Counted from the first letter of the stretch, positions 11,515-24,618 are shown. The stretch is DNA of 64,000 nucleotides from Portulaca oleracea (GCA_029582165.1 CM055880.1:8826721-8890720); one strand, 5' to 3'. A program made the numbers and translations. Notes: generated from the sequence alone by a model not told the origin.

Positions 11515-14500
11515 TGTAACGCCCCAACCTTAATCACAAGATTAAGACTATTCTTTTGAATCCCAAACCTGTGATTAGCGCAGCGGAACACCTTAGGTCG
11601 AGGCATTACCGCCGTCCCCACTCGGGACAAGGCAAAAACACAATACCACAATATAACAATCCACCATAAACCTGTACTTAACTCCATACAACACAACTGC
11701 TAAACTTAGAGTACAAATACATTATACAACCTTTAATTAAACATGTCATACAGACTTTCCACAACCAAGTGGCCTTTAATGCCCTTGAGTAACCTTGATT
11801 ACCGATCATCGATCGCCTTTAGAGAACCACCCTGTACAGATGACTTACTCCTGCTTAACCTCGCCTTTATCCTGGGAGCTCGGACCGCCTAAAACAAAAC
11901 ATTAGAAACATTCGCAAAGTGAGTGGGGAAACACTCAGTACGTAAACCTCCAACACGTCAAACCGTTCGAAAACGGTTTTTAGTGCCGGCATTTAAATTC
12001 ATTTTGAAAACGGGATAGGGGATATAAAGCATGCTAAACCATAAAGTAAGATATGGTGTCCCTTTTAGATCGATGCCGAAACATCTCACGCACGTACGCC
12101 CAAACCGATCTCGAGTTTGGATGGGTGACTGCTAAGCGATGACACCGCCAGTCAAGATTATCTCGACAGAGCTCAGCAAAATAAGGCTAGACTTTACTCT
12201 AGCTACTGTAGAATAAGTTTCGGGACCACTTATAAAACAATAAAATCGTTAGAATATATCTATGCAATAAAACTGTACTTGAATTTAAATAGAACAAGAG
12301 TTGGACAATTTGCGTACCTTAAGACGCTAAAAACCTTGGCGGCTCGGCTCGGCTTGGAGATGGCCTTTGAAACTTTGTCAACCAATAGAAGCATACATAA
12401 ACATGAAGAACCGAATAAGGTTCTAAATTAGTTTCACGAGTTTGGAAACTTAGTAATATAAATGAAACAACTTTAGGAATAAAAATTTCAGGTTGTATCA
12501 AAATAGCGTTTGTAGCATAACGTGAGTTAGGAAAATCGAAACGACGTAAAAGAGTACATCCTGAATAGGGAAAAACATGATCTTTAACTTTGTCAACTGG
12601 CTCAAAGGCTAGAAATGAAAGGAAGGGCCCGAAAAATGGCCCGGGCAGAAGCAGTGCATATAAAACCTTAGAAATTTCCGAGTCGGAAAACATGAACATA
12701 ATGACGTAGAATATGATTCAAATGAAAGGGCTTGAATCCAATAAAATTAGCTTGAATTGACGATGAATGGGGTGCTTACACTTGAAAGCTAGGATGCGAA
12801 CAATGGAGTTAACTATGGCTTGATCATACGATAGCAAATGAACGATAAAACGGAGTACGATAAACATATTCGAATGCAATAAGAACAAGCTTGGGTCAAT
12901 GATTTAAGCAATAAAGATGGAAGTAACTTTGAACTTGGAAGCTACCAAGCTAGAAGAAACTCTTAGCTAGCTCAAGACATTGAATAATATTCTAAAGGAA
13001 GATGGGGAAGTGAAATACTTTATCAAACCCATTAGCTTTTGGAGACTACCCTTAGGACTCCCTTGAGACTCCAAGATGGTACTTTTAGCTTTAAACACAT
13101 AACTCTACAATGACAACCTATAACCATGGCCCATTCATGCTTAGAACCCCTTATTGGGTTGATTTAAGGCCCAAAAGACATACATTTACATAAACCAAAT
13201 TGGTCAGAAATGTTGTTCTGGATAGCCCTGCTTCCCGGGCTTGTAACTTATACTCCCGATATCGGATGACTATGAACCACACCTTTCCGGAAAGCTTGCA
13301 ACGTGGCCTAAAACTCTTATGTTTATCACTAAAACCAATAAAGTCTCTAAAGGGACGAAAAATGGCCAACAAATCAGACATGCACTTAAGAATTCTGGGC
13401 AGAGGTCAGATTGCAACCCTTCACGGGAAACTCTATATCTTTTAATCCAGACATCGTATGGACGCATATGATACATTTCCGGAAAGCTCAGAGTGCTAGC
13501 TAAAACTTTCATGTTTACTACAAAGACTAAGGAAGTCTCTAAAGGTCCGAAAATCAGTCCTCAAAACACTGACTCAGAAATCGTATATAAAAACGTGAGG
13601 TTACGGTTTTGGTCGTAACTCGGGCTATACATGTCGGAAAATCGAAATTCCAAAGCCTATGGTTTGCTAACACTTTAGGCTATCAAAAGGAGTGGAAATC
13701 TGGGCAAAAATCCCACTTTTATGGTACTGTAAATTTCCAGATTCGAACCAGAACCGTTATTTACCGACAATTCCAGTTTTTAACTCGATTTTTCACCCTT
13801 AAACATATTAAAACACCACCAAATCCCAAATAACCTTAATCCACTATACTTTCAGAATATAACTCATGAAAATCCATTCATCAAAGGCCCCAAAAACCAC
13901 ATGCATAAACATATAAACATCATCCACCATGAATTCAACTCTAACACCTCAATAACTCTTCAAGAATCACATGAATATACTCCAAAATCAAAACCTAACT
14001 TAACCAATACAATTGTGACTTGAAATTTATACTAAAAGAGAGTAAAAGGAGTAGAAATTGCAAAGAAAACATATACAAAACATAAAACTCAGATTAGGGC
14101 ATAAAAGATTTGAATTTGGGGGTTTGAGAGATTACCCTTGGGTTAAAAATTGATGAAAACCGAAGAGAAGGGAGAGAGTGGCGGCCACCACCGGCTGGCG
14201 GTGGAATCCGCGCCGGTGGCGGAAAAAGCCAGCAGGCTGGCTGGCTGGGGCTAGCAGTGAGGAAGAGGGAGAGGGTAGAGAGAGAAAGTGTGAGAGTTGT
14301 GATGAAATTAAAATGGGTTGAAATGAAATAACCCCCCCTTTAACTAATACCATTCCATATACTCCCTCTACACTTAATACAAATCTGAATTTGTAAATTA
14401 AATACAATAATTGTAATGTAATAACCTTAAATAATTTACTTGTACTAAAATAAAATCAATTGGTAATAATTGGGTTAAAATAAAATAACACTTGGATGTA

Positions 14501-14928
14501 GAAAATCCAAATAAATGAAATATAAATATTACTTGCACTTAAATGAAATAAATATAACCCAAATAAATTAGAGTTTTGGGCAAGAAGATACAAATGTTAC
14601 GGGGTCGAATAATTAGACCCCTTTCGGTTAAGAAAATAGCGTAAACGGTAAAACCCGATACAAATTAACTTAACGTGTAAATAACTTTATAACACAAATC
14701 GTATAACCTGAAATACTTTAACTCATTGAATGAACATATAAAGTAAAATTTTTAAGCCGATAATTCGGCATCTTGGCCATCTCCTGCACGAGACACGACA
14801 CCGATAACAATAAATAAATAAATAAATTAATAAATAAATAAAGGTAAACGCGAAAAATTTATAACGCGATTTGGATAATTTCTGTGCTTTATAAATAATT
14901 AAACATGATTTTGGGGTGGGTTGTTACA
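11515..14928 (-). repeat. 3' LTR (3,414 bp) of the gypsy element
   Basis: Direct repeat of 19369-22788. By eye the copies differ at a few dozen sites, many of them small indels: the GGATGGGTGACTGCTAAGC region near 12120, the GC-rich stretch near 14170-14270, and homopolymer length changes. ORFs inside are shadows present in both copies. Confidence 0.93.
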
Positions 14929-14975
14929 TCCTCCCCCCCTTAAAAGAAGTTTCGTCCTCGAAACTTCTTTAGTTC
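14929..14975 (-). promoter_or_regulatory. Polypurine tract and adjacent hairpin of the gypsy element
   Basis: Immediately inside the 3' LTR the plus strand reads TCCTCCCCCCCTTAAAAG, so the element strand has an A/G-rich polypurine tract, the expected primer for plus-strand DNA synthesis. Next to it, AAAGAAGTTTCG and CGAAACTTCTTT (about 14945-14971) form a 12-bp stem with a 4-base loop. Confidence 0.8.
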
Positions 14976-15480
14976 CATTCGTTTGATATTCCTTAAAAGA
15001 TGTGTGGGTAGCTTTCCTTCATGTCCTCCTCGGTTTCCCGCAGGTTTCCGAGGTGTCTTGATTTGCCCCAAAGTACTTCGCCTAAGGGACTTTTCCTTGA
15101 GTGAACCCCGTGCTCCAAAATTTGGATAGATCGTTGTTCGACGATGAGGCTTCTCTCTTTCAATAGAGGTTCTTCTTCAAGAATGCGGGCCGGGCCCGAT
15201 ACATATTTCCGGAGTTGGAGAAACGTTAAAACGTCACGCATTTGCCTTGGATTAGAAGGTACATCTAAACGATAGGTCACTGGATTGATCCCCTCCACAA
15301 CGGAGTAAGATCCTACTATAGTAAGGGTTTAACTTCCCCTAGATATTGAAACTTCGGATCTCCTTGAGTTGAATCACTTTAAAGAAAACACGGTTTCCAA
15401 TTTGAGGATCAAGCGGTCTCCGCCTTCTTTGGTCGATCTTGACATGTGGTCAGATGACTCCGATCTTATGTGATGCGTCC
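14976..15480 (-). pseudogene. Pol C-terminal remnant (post-integrase and chromodomain-like end)
   Basis: The frame 15298-14993 reads INPVTYRLDVPSN, LQLRKYVSGPARI, a glutamate-rich linker, SPLGEVLW, then ETEEDMKESYPHIF. This matches the end of chromovirus pol, where a phrase of the VAYRL...LRKYV type precedes the chromodomain-like tail. Upstream (to about 15480) a broken frame still shows KADRLILKLETVFSLKV and a GKLNPYY phrase. Stops and frameshifts separate the pieces. Confidence 0.8.
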
Positions 15481-15804
15481 TGGATTAACTCCGGACCTGT
15501 GACTACAACTTTAACTATTCCACCCTAACATCGCGGGTGCGACATTTCCTGTTATAAGATGCTTTAAAAGGAGCCATTCGAATGGTAGATTCATATCTAC
15601 TACTATAAGAAACCTCTATGAACGAGGGAATTTCATTCTGATTTCCTTGGAAACCTAAAATGCATGCGCGTAACATATCTTTACAATTTGTTTTACTATG
15701 TCCGTCTGGCTGTCGCTTTCTTGATGATAGAAGCTATTACCATTAGTCTTAGCACCAAAATCGTGATGGAAATCGTGATTGAAATCGCGTATCACATTCG
15801 GATA

Positions 15805-15987
15805 CTATGTCCTTTTTGGAATCCTATGCAACCTTACAACTTCTTGTACGCAAATATCGGCCAGTCTCTCCACCTTTCCTCCTTCATAGATAGGAAAGAA
15901 AGGCGCCGACTTTGTCAGGCGATCCACAATTATCCAGTTAACCTTGTAGGGCGCTCCGAACTCACAATTGACAACATGTATCCCCAT
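15805..15987 (-). pseudogene. Integrase catalytic-domain remnant
   Basis: The 60-residue frame contains VNWIIVDRLTKSAPFFPIYE and RLADICVQEVVRLHRIPKR, closely like the gypsy integrase core around its first catalytic Asp (the VDRLTKSAHF phrase). The rest of the catalytic triad is not in an open frame. Confidence 0.85.
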
Positions 15988-16044
15988 CGGGGACTATGCC
16001 CCTCGGAATTCCAAATAATCTAACACTCTTTTGTGTGTGGGTAT

Positions 16045-16125
16045 CCGTTATCTTATCTATTTTCCATCCTTCATGGATAGGAGCGAACTGTGCCAACTTG
16101 GTAAGGCGATCTGAAATTACTCAAA
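16045..16125 (-). pseudogene. Second, partial integrase-core copy
   Basis: In another minus-strand frame about 170 bases upstream (in element sense) of the first fragment, the sequence reads ISDRLTKLAQFAPIHEGWKI. This repeats the same integrase segment (VDRLTKSAPFFPIYEGGKV) with many changes, so the interior holds two versions of one domain piece. Confidence 0.6.
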
Positions 16126-16129
16126 TGTT

Positions 16130-19100
16130 TTTTGTTTTTTTTTTTTTTTCCCTTCTAGAAGCTGTGAGGGGTACTCCCCTGATAGCATCCATAGAAATTG
16201 ATTCTCATTCCCATCATAACTATATGGCAGGAACCTTTTCTTTCCCAGATATATCCATATGGCTCTTATATCCTTTGGAAGAAGGTCTGATCTTTCTTCA
16301 AGCGTTCTATATTCTTGATTTCATAGACATCCACTCGTAAGAAGTCTTGACCCGAAGGTCCCTAGTATTTCCTTGAACATCGATTTCTCTTCCTTTCCCA
16401 TTTTACCTCAGGTATCATATAATTCCATACAAACTAACATTTTTCCACTTCGCTTTTCCTCCCTTTATTAACTTCCTTTTAGCTATCTATTTCTTATAAA
16501 AGGCACCAACAGTCACAGAGGAAAAACACGATAACAGGGGGATGCCATCAATTAAGAGGTAAGAACATGAATTTTGGAAATCAACAACAAAGCAAAGGTT
16601 TACATTGGTAGACTTAAGGCTTTAGGACGACGTGGAGGAATAAAGGTATTCCTTAACCCAACTACGTATGTATATCGATTCAGAAAACTGGGATCAACAA
16701 GAGATAGCATATTTGCCAAAGATGATGATTACAATGATTTCATGAATAAGGAAGTTCATAAGTACATCGAGATGAGCTTGAATTGGAGAAGAAAGCTATC
16801 AGGATCGATCTTCTGATTCCCGAATTAAAACAATTAAAGTTTGGAAAGTATGAATACTTTGTGATAACTTTCGGGAATAATAGGGCATAAGCTATTAATC
16901 CTAAACAAAATATGACGCGTTGGTGGAAGCCAAGCTTTGAAAAGAGTGTTCGCACCATGAACGTGACCATCACCTGGAAAAGATAAAGCTTATCGAGTAA
17001 GAAGGGTCATGAGTCTAATGAAGTTTTATCTTTGGAGACATAACGAGTCGACAATGATAAGAGTAGATTATGGTCCTGAAGAAATCATTCATGGATTTGC
17101 AACGAGCTATCAAATGCAGGTCATTGAATGTATTAACACACTGAAATGATAACAACGATAGGATCTGATAAAGATTCTTGAAAATAAACAAGGGTAGGAA
17201 CGAGAAGCTTGGATTTTAAAATTGTAATGAGAGGGTAAACTTTATTAGGAGGATGTACAATGAGAGCAGGAAATAAAAGTTGAACTTGAGCGATGAACTT
17301 GAAGTATAAAAGTCATACAGAAGAGATTTGGTCCTCGCGATGGTTGTTCGTTAATAGCTATCCTCCAAAAGCAACTTCTCTTATCCTAGTGGCGGAATGA
17401 GTATGTGCCTGGGCGCGTAGTTATTCCCAGGTTAGACTGAAGACCTTGTAGTTCAAGTTAATTTCCCCTATCTATTAAACATATTCCAACGTTACCGAGT
17501 ATACCCTTTTCAACATAATTTATTGTCATCACCACTTTATAACTTGTTAGATATGTCCTTAGTTTGTAGCCAATTGCATTCTCCTAAGGCCTTCCTCGCC
17601 TCACTTGGCTATAAAATCCACAAGCATGTTCGTATAGTAGGTGGAAACTCCCATTTAATTTTTCCTCGACCCTATAACAACGTAAAACTTATCGCCCTTA
17701 ATGGCTAGCACCAGTACTCGATAATTAACAACCTTCAACATATGATACCAATGTAAACATCCTAGAATATGAGGATGCCCCCTCCTTTTGCCCTTAGGGT
17801 ACCCCTTTTCAACCATATCCGCAGTACATTTCAACACTAAACAAATTCTAAAGTCCCCAAATTATTTCCAATGCCTCCCTTTAATCAATGGCATGGGGAG
17901 GCCCCATAAATTTAGCATAGTTTAACTAGTTACGAGAGATGACCTTAAGACAAAAGAATCGGTCACCCACAAAGATCACTTCGGTCATTTAACTTAGCGG
18001 TGGTTAGCTTCTAGTTAACCTTGTATGTGAGTTAATCAGAGTAGATTCTCATGACGAGATGCCCCTTAACCATAATCATTAATACCCTTAGGCTCTTGGT
18101 TAACTTCATGCTTGTCAGGATCCATATTAGAATCTTTCTTCCTCCGCGGGTTCGTGCTCTAACGGTGACGACCCACGTCGTGGGGAGGGAAACATGCGGA
18201 GGGGTTAATCTCGCGTTTGGAGGAGCAGGCAACGATAACATCTCGTGTAGGTAAAGCCCTAGCTCGCACACACGTAATCGCATAAGCGAAGTAACTTGAA
18301 TGATAACAACTTCCAATGCAGTGTGATTCTGTGCTCAATGTAGTTGTAGTTGAAGCACCAGGCGTATCGGCTCTTCTGACGAGAAGCCTTGCATCATCCC
18401 ACAGACTCTTGTGGGGAAGGGTGGTAATAAGCACCAAACTCGGCACTCATCATTGCGATACTCAACTTGCGGATTAGCCGCACAATGGATATCAAAGGCG
18501 GTTTGCAACTTCTTGAGATGGACTTGGACGTTGGTCTTAGGCTCCCGTAACATCGTGAAGAGGTTGGGTAAAGGGCCACGATTGTGATCCATCTATGCTC
18601 TATGTTCCATGTGACATCGATAAAAAGTTTTAATAACTTTGACATTGATAGACTTTGTTGAAAGAATTAAACAAATGAAAATTAAGGCTAGGTCCGAGAC
18701 TCAACCAACTTGAACTTTACTTACCTTAAAAAGGAACTCTTGTTCCATCTCATGATTACTGTGACCTTACTTACTATCTTTAGATCATACTAAACATTTG
18801 TATCATATACACATCTTTAATCATTTCACTCTACACCTTGGCAAGGCTTTTAGCCCCTAATTTGAGCTTTACATCAATTCCACTTGGAATTGGGACTTAT
18901 AAATTCTTATTTGGATAACTAAAATCTCTTTTAAGGACTGCTTCAACATGCTTCGTGTCCACAACGTCACCTATACACATAACATGCTTCATTCATACCA
19001 AACTTTTAAGTTAGATACAACCTATAATTAGGTTTTCTTAAACTTGCTACTAAACTTTCAAATTTCTACAGAAATTTCGGCAGCACTTCCCCTATAAATT

Positions 19101-19340
19101 GGACCATCCCAAATTTTACATAGTCTGCAAACCTGCAAGGGGAAACTCTTACATTTCATATACTCATCTAGAGCTTCAAGCTCAACATCCATCCCAAAAA
19201 TTTCACATATTTCCAACTCAATCCATAAAGGACTCATACACCTATAAGGGACACATATGTCACCACACTTAGCATCCATACTTCACAAATGTATATCACA
19301 ATTGCGTGGAAATTTTTTTTTTTTTTTATCCTCGAATCCT
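16130..19340 (-). other. Eroded gag-pol interior of the gypsy element
   Basis: About 3.2 kb expected to hold gag, protease, RT and RNase H has only ORFs under 100 codons. A minus-strand frame at 18592-18335 (HLKKLQTAFDIHC) is weakly gag-like. A plus-strand phrase near 16846-16880 (YEYFVITFG) resembles the RT stretch before FGLTNAP but lies on the wrong strand, so I do not call it. No intact catalytic motif was found. Confidence 0.5.
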
Positions 19341-19352
19341 CCTTATAACTCC

Positions 19353-19364
19353 GCTCTGATACCA
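19353..19364 (-). promoter_or_regulatory. Primer-binding site for initiator tRNA-Met
   Basis: The plus strand GCTCTGATACCA is the complement of TGGTATCAGAGC, the standard plant iMet primer site. It lies 4 bases inside the 5' LTR (19369) in element orientation and fixes the element on the minus strand. Confidence 0.9.
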
Positions 19365-19368
19365 CAAC

Positions 19369-22300
19369 TGTAACGCCCCAACCTTAATCACAAGATTAAG
19401 ACTATTCTTTTGAATCCCAAACCTGTGATTAGCGCAGCGGAACACCTTAGGTCGAGGCATTACCGCCGTCCCCACTCGGGACAAGGCAAAAACACAATAC
19501 CACAATATAACAATCCACCATAAACCTGTACTTAACTCCATACAACACAACTGCTAAACTTAGAGTACAAATACATTATACAACCTTTAATTAAACATGT
19601 CATACAGACTTTCCACAACCAAGTGGCCTTTAATGCCCTTGAGTAACCTTGATTACCGATCATCGATCGCCTTTAGAGAACCACCCTGTACAGATGACTT
19701 ACTCCTGCTTAACCTCGCCTTTATCCTGGGAGCTCGGACCGCCTAAAACAAAACATTAGAAACATTCGCAAAGTGAGTGGGGAAACACTCAGTACGTAAA
19801 CCTCCAACACGTCAAACCGTTCGAAAACGGTTTTTAGTGCCGGCATTTAAATTCATTTTGAAAACGGGATAGGGGATATAAAGCATGCTAAACCATAAAG
19901 TAAGATATGGTGTCCCTTTTAGATCGATGCCGAAACATCTCACGCACGTACGCCCAAACCGATCTCGAGTTTGGATGGGTGTGGCTAAGCGATCGGACAT
20001 CGCCAGTCAAGATTACTCGACAGGAGCCTGTAAAATAAGGCTAGACTTTACTCTAGCTACTGTAGAATAAGTTTCGGGACCACTTATAAAACAATAAAAT
20101 CGTTAGAATATATCTATGCAATAAAACTGTACTTGAATTTAAATAGAACAAGAGTTGGACAATTTGCGTACCTTAAGACGCTAAAAACCTTGGCGGCTCG
20201 GCTCAGCTTGGAGATGGCCTTTGAAACTTTGTCAACCAATAGAAGCATACATAAACATGAAGAACCGAATAAGGTTCTAAATTAGTTTCACGAGTTTGGA
20301 AACTTAGTAATATAAATGAAACAACTTTAGGAATAAAAATTTCAGGTTGTATCAAAATAGCGTTTGTAGCATAACGTGAGTTAGGAAAATCGAAACGACG
20401 TAAAAGAGTACATCCCAGAATAGGGAAAAACATGATCTTTAACTTTGTCAACTGGCTCAAAGGCTAGAAATGAAAGGAAGGGCCCGAAAAATGGCCCGGG
20501 CAGAAGCAGTGCATATAAAACCTTAGAAATTTCCGAGTCGGAAAACATGAACATAATGACGTAGAATATGATTCAAATGAAAGGGCTTGAATCCAATAAA
20601 ATTAGCTTGAATTGACGATGAATGGGGTGCTTACACTTGAAAGCTAGGATGCGAACAATGGAGTTAACTATGGCTTAATCATACGATAGCAAATGAACGA
20701 TAAAACGGAGTACGATAAACATATTTGAATGCAATAAGAACAAGCTTGGGTCAATGATTTAAGCAATAAAGATGGAAGTAACTTTGAACTTGGAAGCTAC
20801 CAAGCTAGAAGAAACTCTTAGCTAGCTCAAGACATTGAATAATATTCTAAAGGAAGATGGGGAAGTGAAATACTTTATCAAACCCATTAGCTTTTGGAGA
20901 CTACCCTTAGGACTCCCTTGAGACTCCAAGATGGTACTTTTAGCTTTAAACACATAACTCTACAATGACAACCTATAACCATGGCCCATTCATGCTTAGA
21001 ACCCCTTATTGGGTTGATTTAAGGCCCAAAAGACATACATTTACATAAACCAAATTGGTCAGAAATGTTGTTCTGGATAGCCCTGCTTCCGGGCTTGTAA
21101 CTTATACTCCCGATATCGGATGACTATGAACCACACCTTTCCGGAAAGCTTGCAACGTGGCCTAAAACTCTTATGTTTATCACTAAAACCAATAAAGTCT
21201 CTAAAGGGACGAAAAATGGCCAACAAATCAGACATGCACTTAAGAATTCTGGGCAGAGGTCAGATTGCAACCCTTCACGGGAAACTCTATATCTTTTAAT
21301 CCAGACATCGTATGGACGCATATGATACATTTCCGGAAAGCTCAGAGTGCTAGCTAAAACTTTCATGTTTACTACAAAGACTAAGGAAGTCTCTAAAGGT
21401 CCGAAAATCAGTCCTCAAAACACTGACTCAGAAATCGTATATAAAAACGTGAGGTTACGGTTTTGGTCGTAACTCGGGCTATACATGTCGGAAAATCGAA
21501 ATTCCAAAGCCTATGGTTTGCTAACACTTTAGGCTATCAAAAGGAGTGGAAATCTGGGCAAAAATCCCACTTTTATGGTACTGTAAATTTCCAGATTCGA
21601 ACCAGAACCGTTATTTACCGACAATTCCAGTTTTTAACTCGATTTTTTCACCCTTAAACATATTAAAACACCACCAAATCCCAAATAACCTTAATCCACT
21701 ATACTTTCAGAATATAACTCATGAAAATCCATTCATCAAAGGCCCCAAAAACCACATGCATAAACATATAAACATCATCCACCATGAATTCAACTCTAAC
21801 ACCTCAATAACTCTTCAAGAATCACATGAATATACTCCAAAATCAAAACCTAACTTAACCAATACAATTGTGACTTGAAATTTATACTAGAAGAGAGTAA
21901 AAGGAGTAGAAATTGCAAAGAAAACATATACAAAACATAAAACTCAGATTAGGGCATAAAAGATTTGAATTTGGGGTTTGAGATGACCCTTGGGTTAAAA
22001 ATTGATGAAAACCGAAGAGAAGGGAGAGGGTGGCCGGCGGCCACCACCGGCTGGCGGTGGAATCCGGCGCCGGTGGCCGGAAAAAGCCCAGCAGGGCTGG
22101 CTGGGGCTGGCGGCAGTGAGGAAGAGGGAGAGGGTAGAGAGAGAAAGTGTGAGAGTTGTGATGAAATTAAAATGGGTTGAAATGAAATAACCCCCCTTTA
22201 ACTAATACCATTCCATATACTCCCTCTACACTTAATACAAATCTGAATTTGTAAATTAAATACAATAATTGTAATGTAATAACCTTAAATAATTTACTTG

Positions 22301-22788
22301 TACTAAAATAAAATCAATTGGTAATAATTGGGTTAAAATAAAATAACACTTGGATGTAGAAAATCCAAATAAATGAAATATAAATATTACTTGCACTTAA
22401 ATGAAATAAATATAACCCAAATAAATTAGAGTTTTGGGCAAGAAGATACAAATGTTACGGGGTCGAATAATTAGACCCCTTTCGGTTAAGAAAATAGCGT
22501 AAACGGTAAAACCCGATACAAATTAACTTAACGTGTAAATAACTTTATAACACAAATCGTATAACCTGAAATACTTTAACTCATTGAATGAACATATAAA
22601 GTAAAATTTTTTTAAGCCGATAATTCGGCATCTTGGCCATCTCCTGCACGAGACACGACACCGATAACAATAAATAAATAAATAAATTAATAAATAAATA
22701 AAGGTAAACGCGAAAAATTTATAACGCGATTTGGATAATTTCTGTGCTTTATAAATAATTAAACATGATTTTGGGGTGGGTTGTTACA
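19369..22788 (-). repeat. 5' LTR (3,420 bp) of the gypsy element
   Basis: Same sequence as 11515-14928 with few differences. It begins TGTAACGCCCC and ends GGTTGTTACA on the plus strand. CACAC follows at 22789-22793. Confidence 0.93.
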
Positions 22789-22850
22789 CACACACTCCCC
22801 CAAACGTCATCCTTGGCTGTAGGGGTAGACTTGGTATATAATTAGCTCAT

Positions 22851-22881
22851 TTAGGTTAGGTTAGGTTAGGTTAGGTTAGGT
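22851..22881 (+). repeat. (TTAGG)n microsatellite
   Basis: Six consecutive TTAGG units just right of the LTR element, followed by CAGACCAGTTTTGTCAGGTCTA, which resembles the end of the hAT family at 8440-8942. Confidence 0.85.
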
Positions 22882-23785
22882 TTGAGTTGGGTCATATTCG
22901 TGTCAGACCAGTTTTGTCAGGTCTATCTAGGGTCAATTTTTTCCACAAATTTTATCGTAAGACGGTCTTATAATAATGTTATCGTGAAAAGTAAGTGTCC
23001 TTCACGACTTGGTTATTGCGCATTTTCAGCTTCAGACATTACTAAAGTTTTCGCAAATTTTATTATTTTACTGTTGATAAATTTAATTAAGGTACATATA
23101 AGATTAGTATTGGTAAGTTTTTATATATTTGGATGAGTTAGGAATTCAATTTATACAAGCTGTTTATCAGTTTTATCCGATTTTAACCATGTTTTTATTG
23201 ACTTACTACCGTACCTAACCTTAGCCATGAAGAGATCAACTCCTCGTCCGTTACCTTCTACACATGCTTGTCCATTTTGTTTTCTAAGGGTAAATTGGGT
23301 TACATGATCGAGCTCTTAGTTTAAAAGATGCAATGTAATTTTCTTGGTTACGGGTAAAATGAGCTACAAAATAATTTAAAATTAAAGATGAAAAGTTGTA
23401 TATTATCTATTTATTATTGTAATAGGTTTGTTCATGCTCGTCGAAGATAGGTTAGCTTTTGGATGAGAGAATATTGGTATTTGAAACGAGGAGGGTTTTG
23501 GTCGATACTTTGAGAATGGATCGTTGATCAACGAAGGAATGCATATAACCTATGCAAGTGTTCGACATTGTTAACACGAGGTGAAAATCCAATCCATTAT
23601 CCCCCTAAGCTGTTGACAAGGATGGATATGTTGAAGTTGCAGGGGCCGGTTTGATCAGTTCAAGTGGAAACATGTTTGTGTTTGAGTTGAAGAAGTTAAT
23701 GGAAGGCCAATTGAGACCTCTATTGATCTTTGCCGAATAAGATCAAGGAGGATCTACTAGACGAGGATTCAAGAAAGTGGGAGAT
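22882..23785. other. Unassigned region; right part probably internal to an LTR element
   Basis: 22930-23400 shows no gene. From about 23420 the sequence leads into a purine-rich AAGAAAGTGGGAGA directly before an LTR-like TGTTGGG, so 23420-23785 may be the 3' internal end of a retrotransposon. No pol motif could be read. Confidence 0.4.
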
Positions 23786-24433
23786 TGTTGGGTTTGATGT
23801 CTGACGCCAAAATTATGAGAATGGGATGGCTAGAAGCACGAATAAAGGTGACAGGTTTAAGGCTGATCTGGGTTGTGTTGACAATTAGAAGGTTGGAAAA
23901 CTAAGAAAAGGAGCGACAAGGACCATGTCAGGATGACACTAGTAATGTCAACTATAGCAGTGGTGCGCGATTTTCTTGTTTCGTTTTGATATGTTTTACT
24001 AATTGAGTTTGATCTTAGATTCTTTTGTTGATTTTATGAGATGCTTGGTGGCCAAAGAGTTCTTACTAGAGCCTAATTATTGTATTGACGTCCACTATAA
24101 ATAGTTCCTAACTGTAAGGCTTTATTGTACCGCGATTCCGTGTTTTATTCGTATCACAAGAGGTTGATCTGTAATCTCAGTGTCTCTGATGGAGCTGCGT
24201 GAGACGAATCAATTGTGAGTCTTGAGTCTTTAGGTTGTAACTCTAGAAAGATCAAGAAAGTTCGTAAAGATATGAGAATCTTTGATAAACATCATTATAG
24301 TCCTTTGATATAGTGCATTGTTCGTGATTTTTCCCCATTTGAGCTTTTCCACATTAATCATTATGTCAATCTTTATTTTCAGTTTTAACCTCATTATTAT
24401 TTGTACTGTTAACAATACCCTAGCATCCTAACA
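23786..24433 (+). mobile_element. LTR of a retrotransposon (probable 3' LTR), about 648 bp
   Basis: It starts TGTTGGGTTTGATG straight after a polypurine-like AAGTGGGAGAT and ends CCTAACA, which gives near-complementary LTR termini. Inside, CACTATAAATAGTTCC at about 24092 is a good TATA box, expected in an LTR promoter. No partner LTR is in the window, so the element is truncated and its family is not certain. Confidence 0.6.
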
Positions 24434-24618
24434 CGTGTACATTTTAATTGCAATTAAACACTCTAATAGTCTAATGACATTTGTTACAGTTATGAAAGAT
24501 AGTATAGATTGAAATATCTACTCTGATTATAGCTAGTCAAAATTTAAGCTTCTTTATATCTATATATTTTCAGTGTACATCATCATAAATAGATGTTTTC
24601 CATCATACATTATTATAA

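Larger units (their letters stand above)
11515..22788 (-). mobile_element. Complete Ty3/gypsy chromovirus (Tekay/Del-like) LTR retrotransposon, coding-defective
   Basis: Two direct repeats of about 3.4 kb, each running TGTAACGCCCC... to ...GGTTGTTACA on the plus strand, bound a 4.4-kb interior. Both sides have CACAC (11510-11514 and 22789-22793), a perfect 5-bp duplication. The primer site (complement at 19353-19364, GCTCTGATACCA, matching plant initiator tRNA-Met) lies beside the right LTR and the C-rich complement of a polypurine tract beside the left LTR, so the element is on the minus strand. Integrase and pol C-terminal remnants place it in Ty3/gypsy. The long LTR and the C-terminal chromodomain-like ETEEDMKESYPHIF block suggest a Tekay-type chromovirus. 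No long ORF survives. Confidence 0.93.

Noticed and set aside
13151..13512. ORFs of 76-81 codons repeated at 21.1-21.4 kb
   Set aside because: They lie inside both LTR copies, which explains their duplication; no motif and no codon pattern.
16740..16980. RT-like YEYFVITFG phrase on the plus strand inside the gypsy element
   Set aside because: The element is on the minus strand and the flanking residues do not align to the RT core or a YxDD box. Either chance or an inverted scrap; not called.
18335..18592. gag-like 85-codon minus-strand frame
   Set aside because: Only a vague resemblance (KKLQTAFDIHC) and no zinc knuckle; mentioned under the eroded interior but not called separately.
22851..22881. 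TTAGG tandem units, like insect telomere repeats
   Set aside because: Only about six units, in the middle of transposon-rich plant DNA; the plant telomere unit is TTTAGGG. Treated as a microsatellite.
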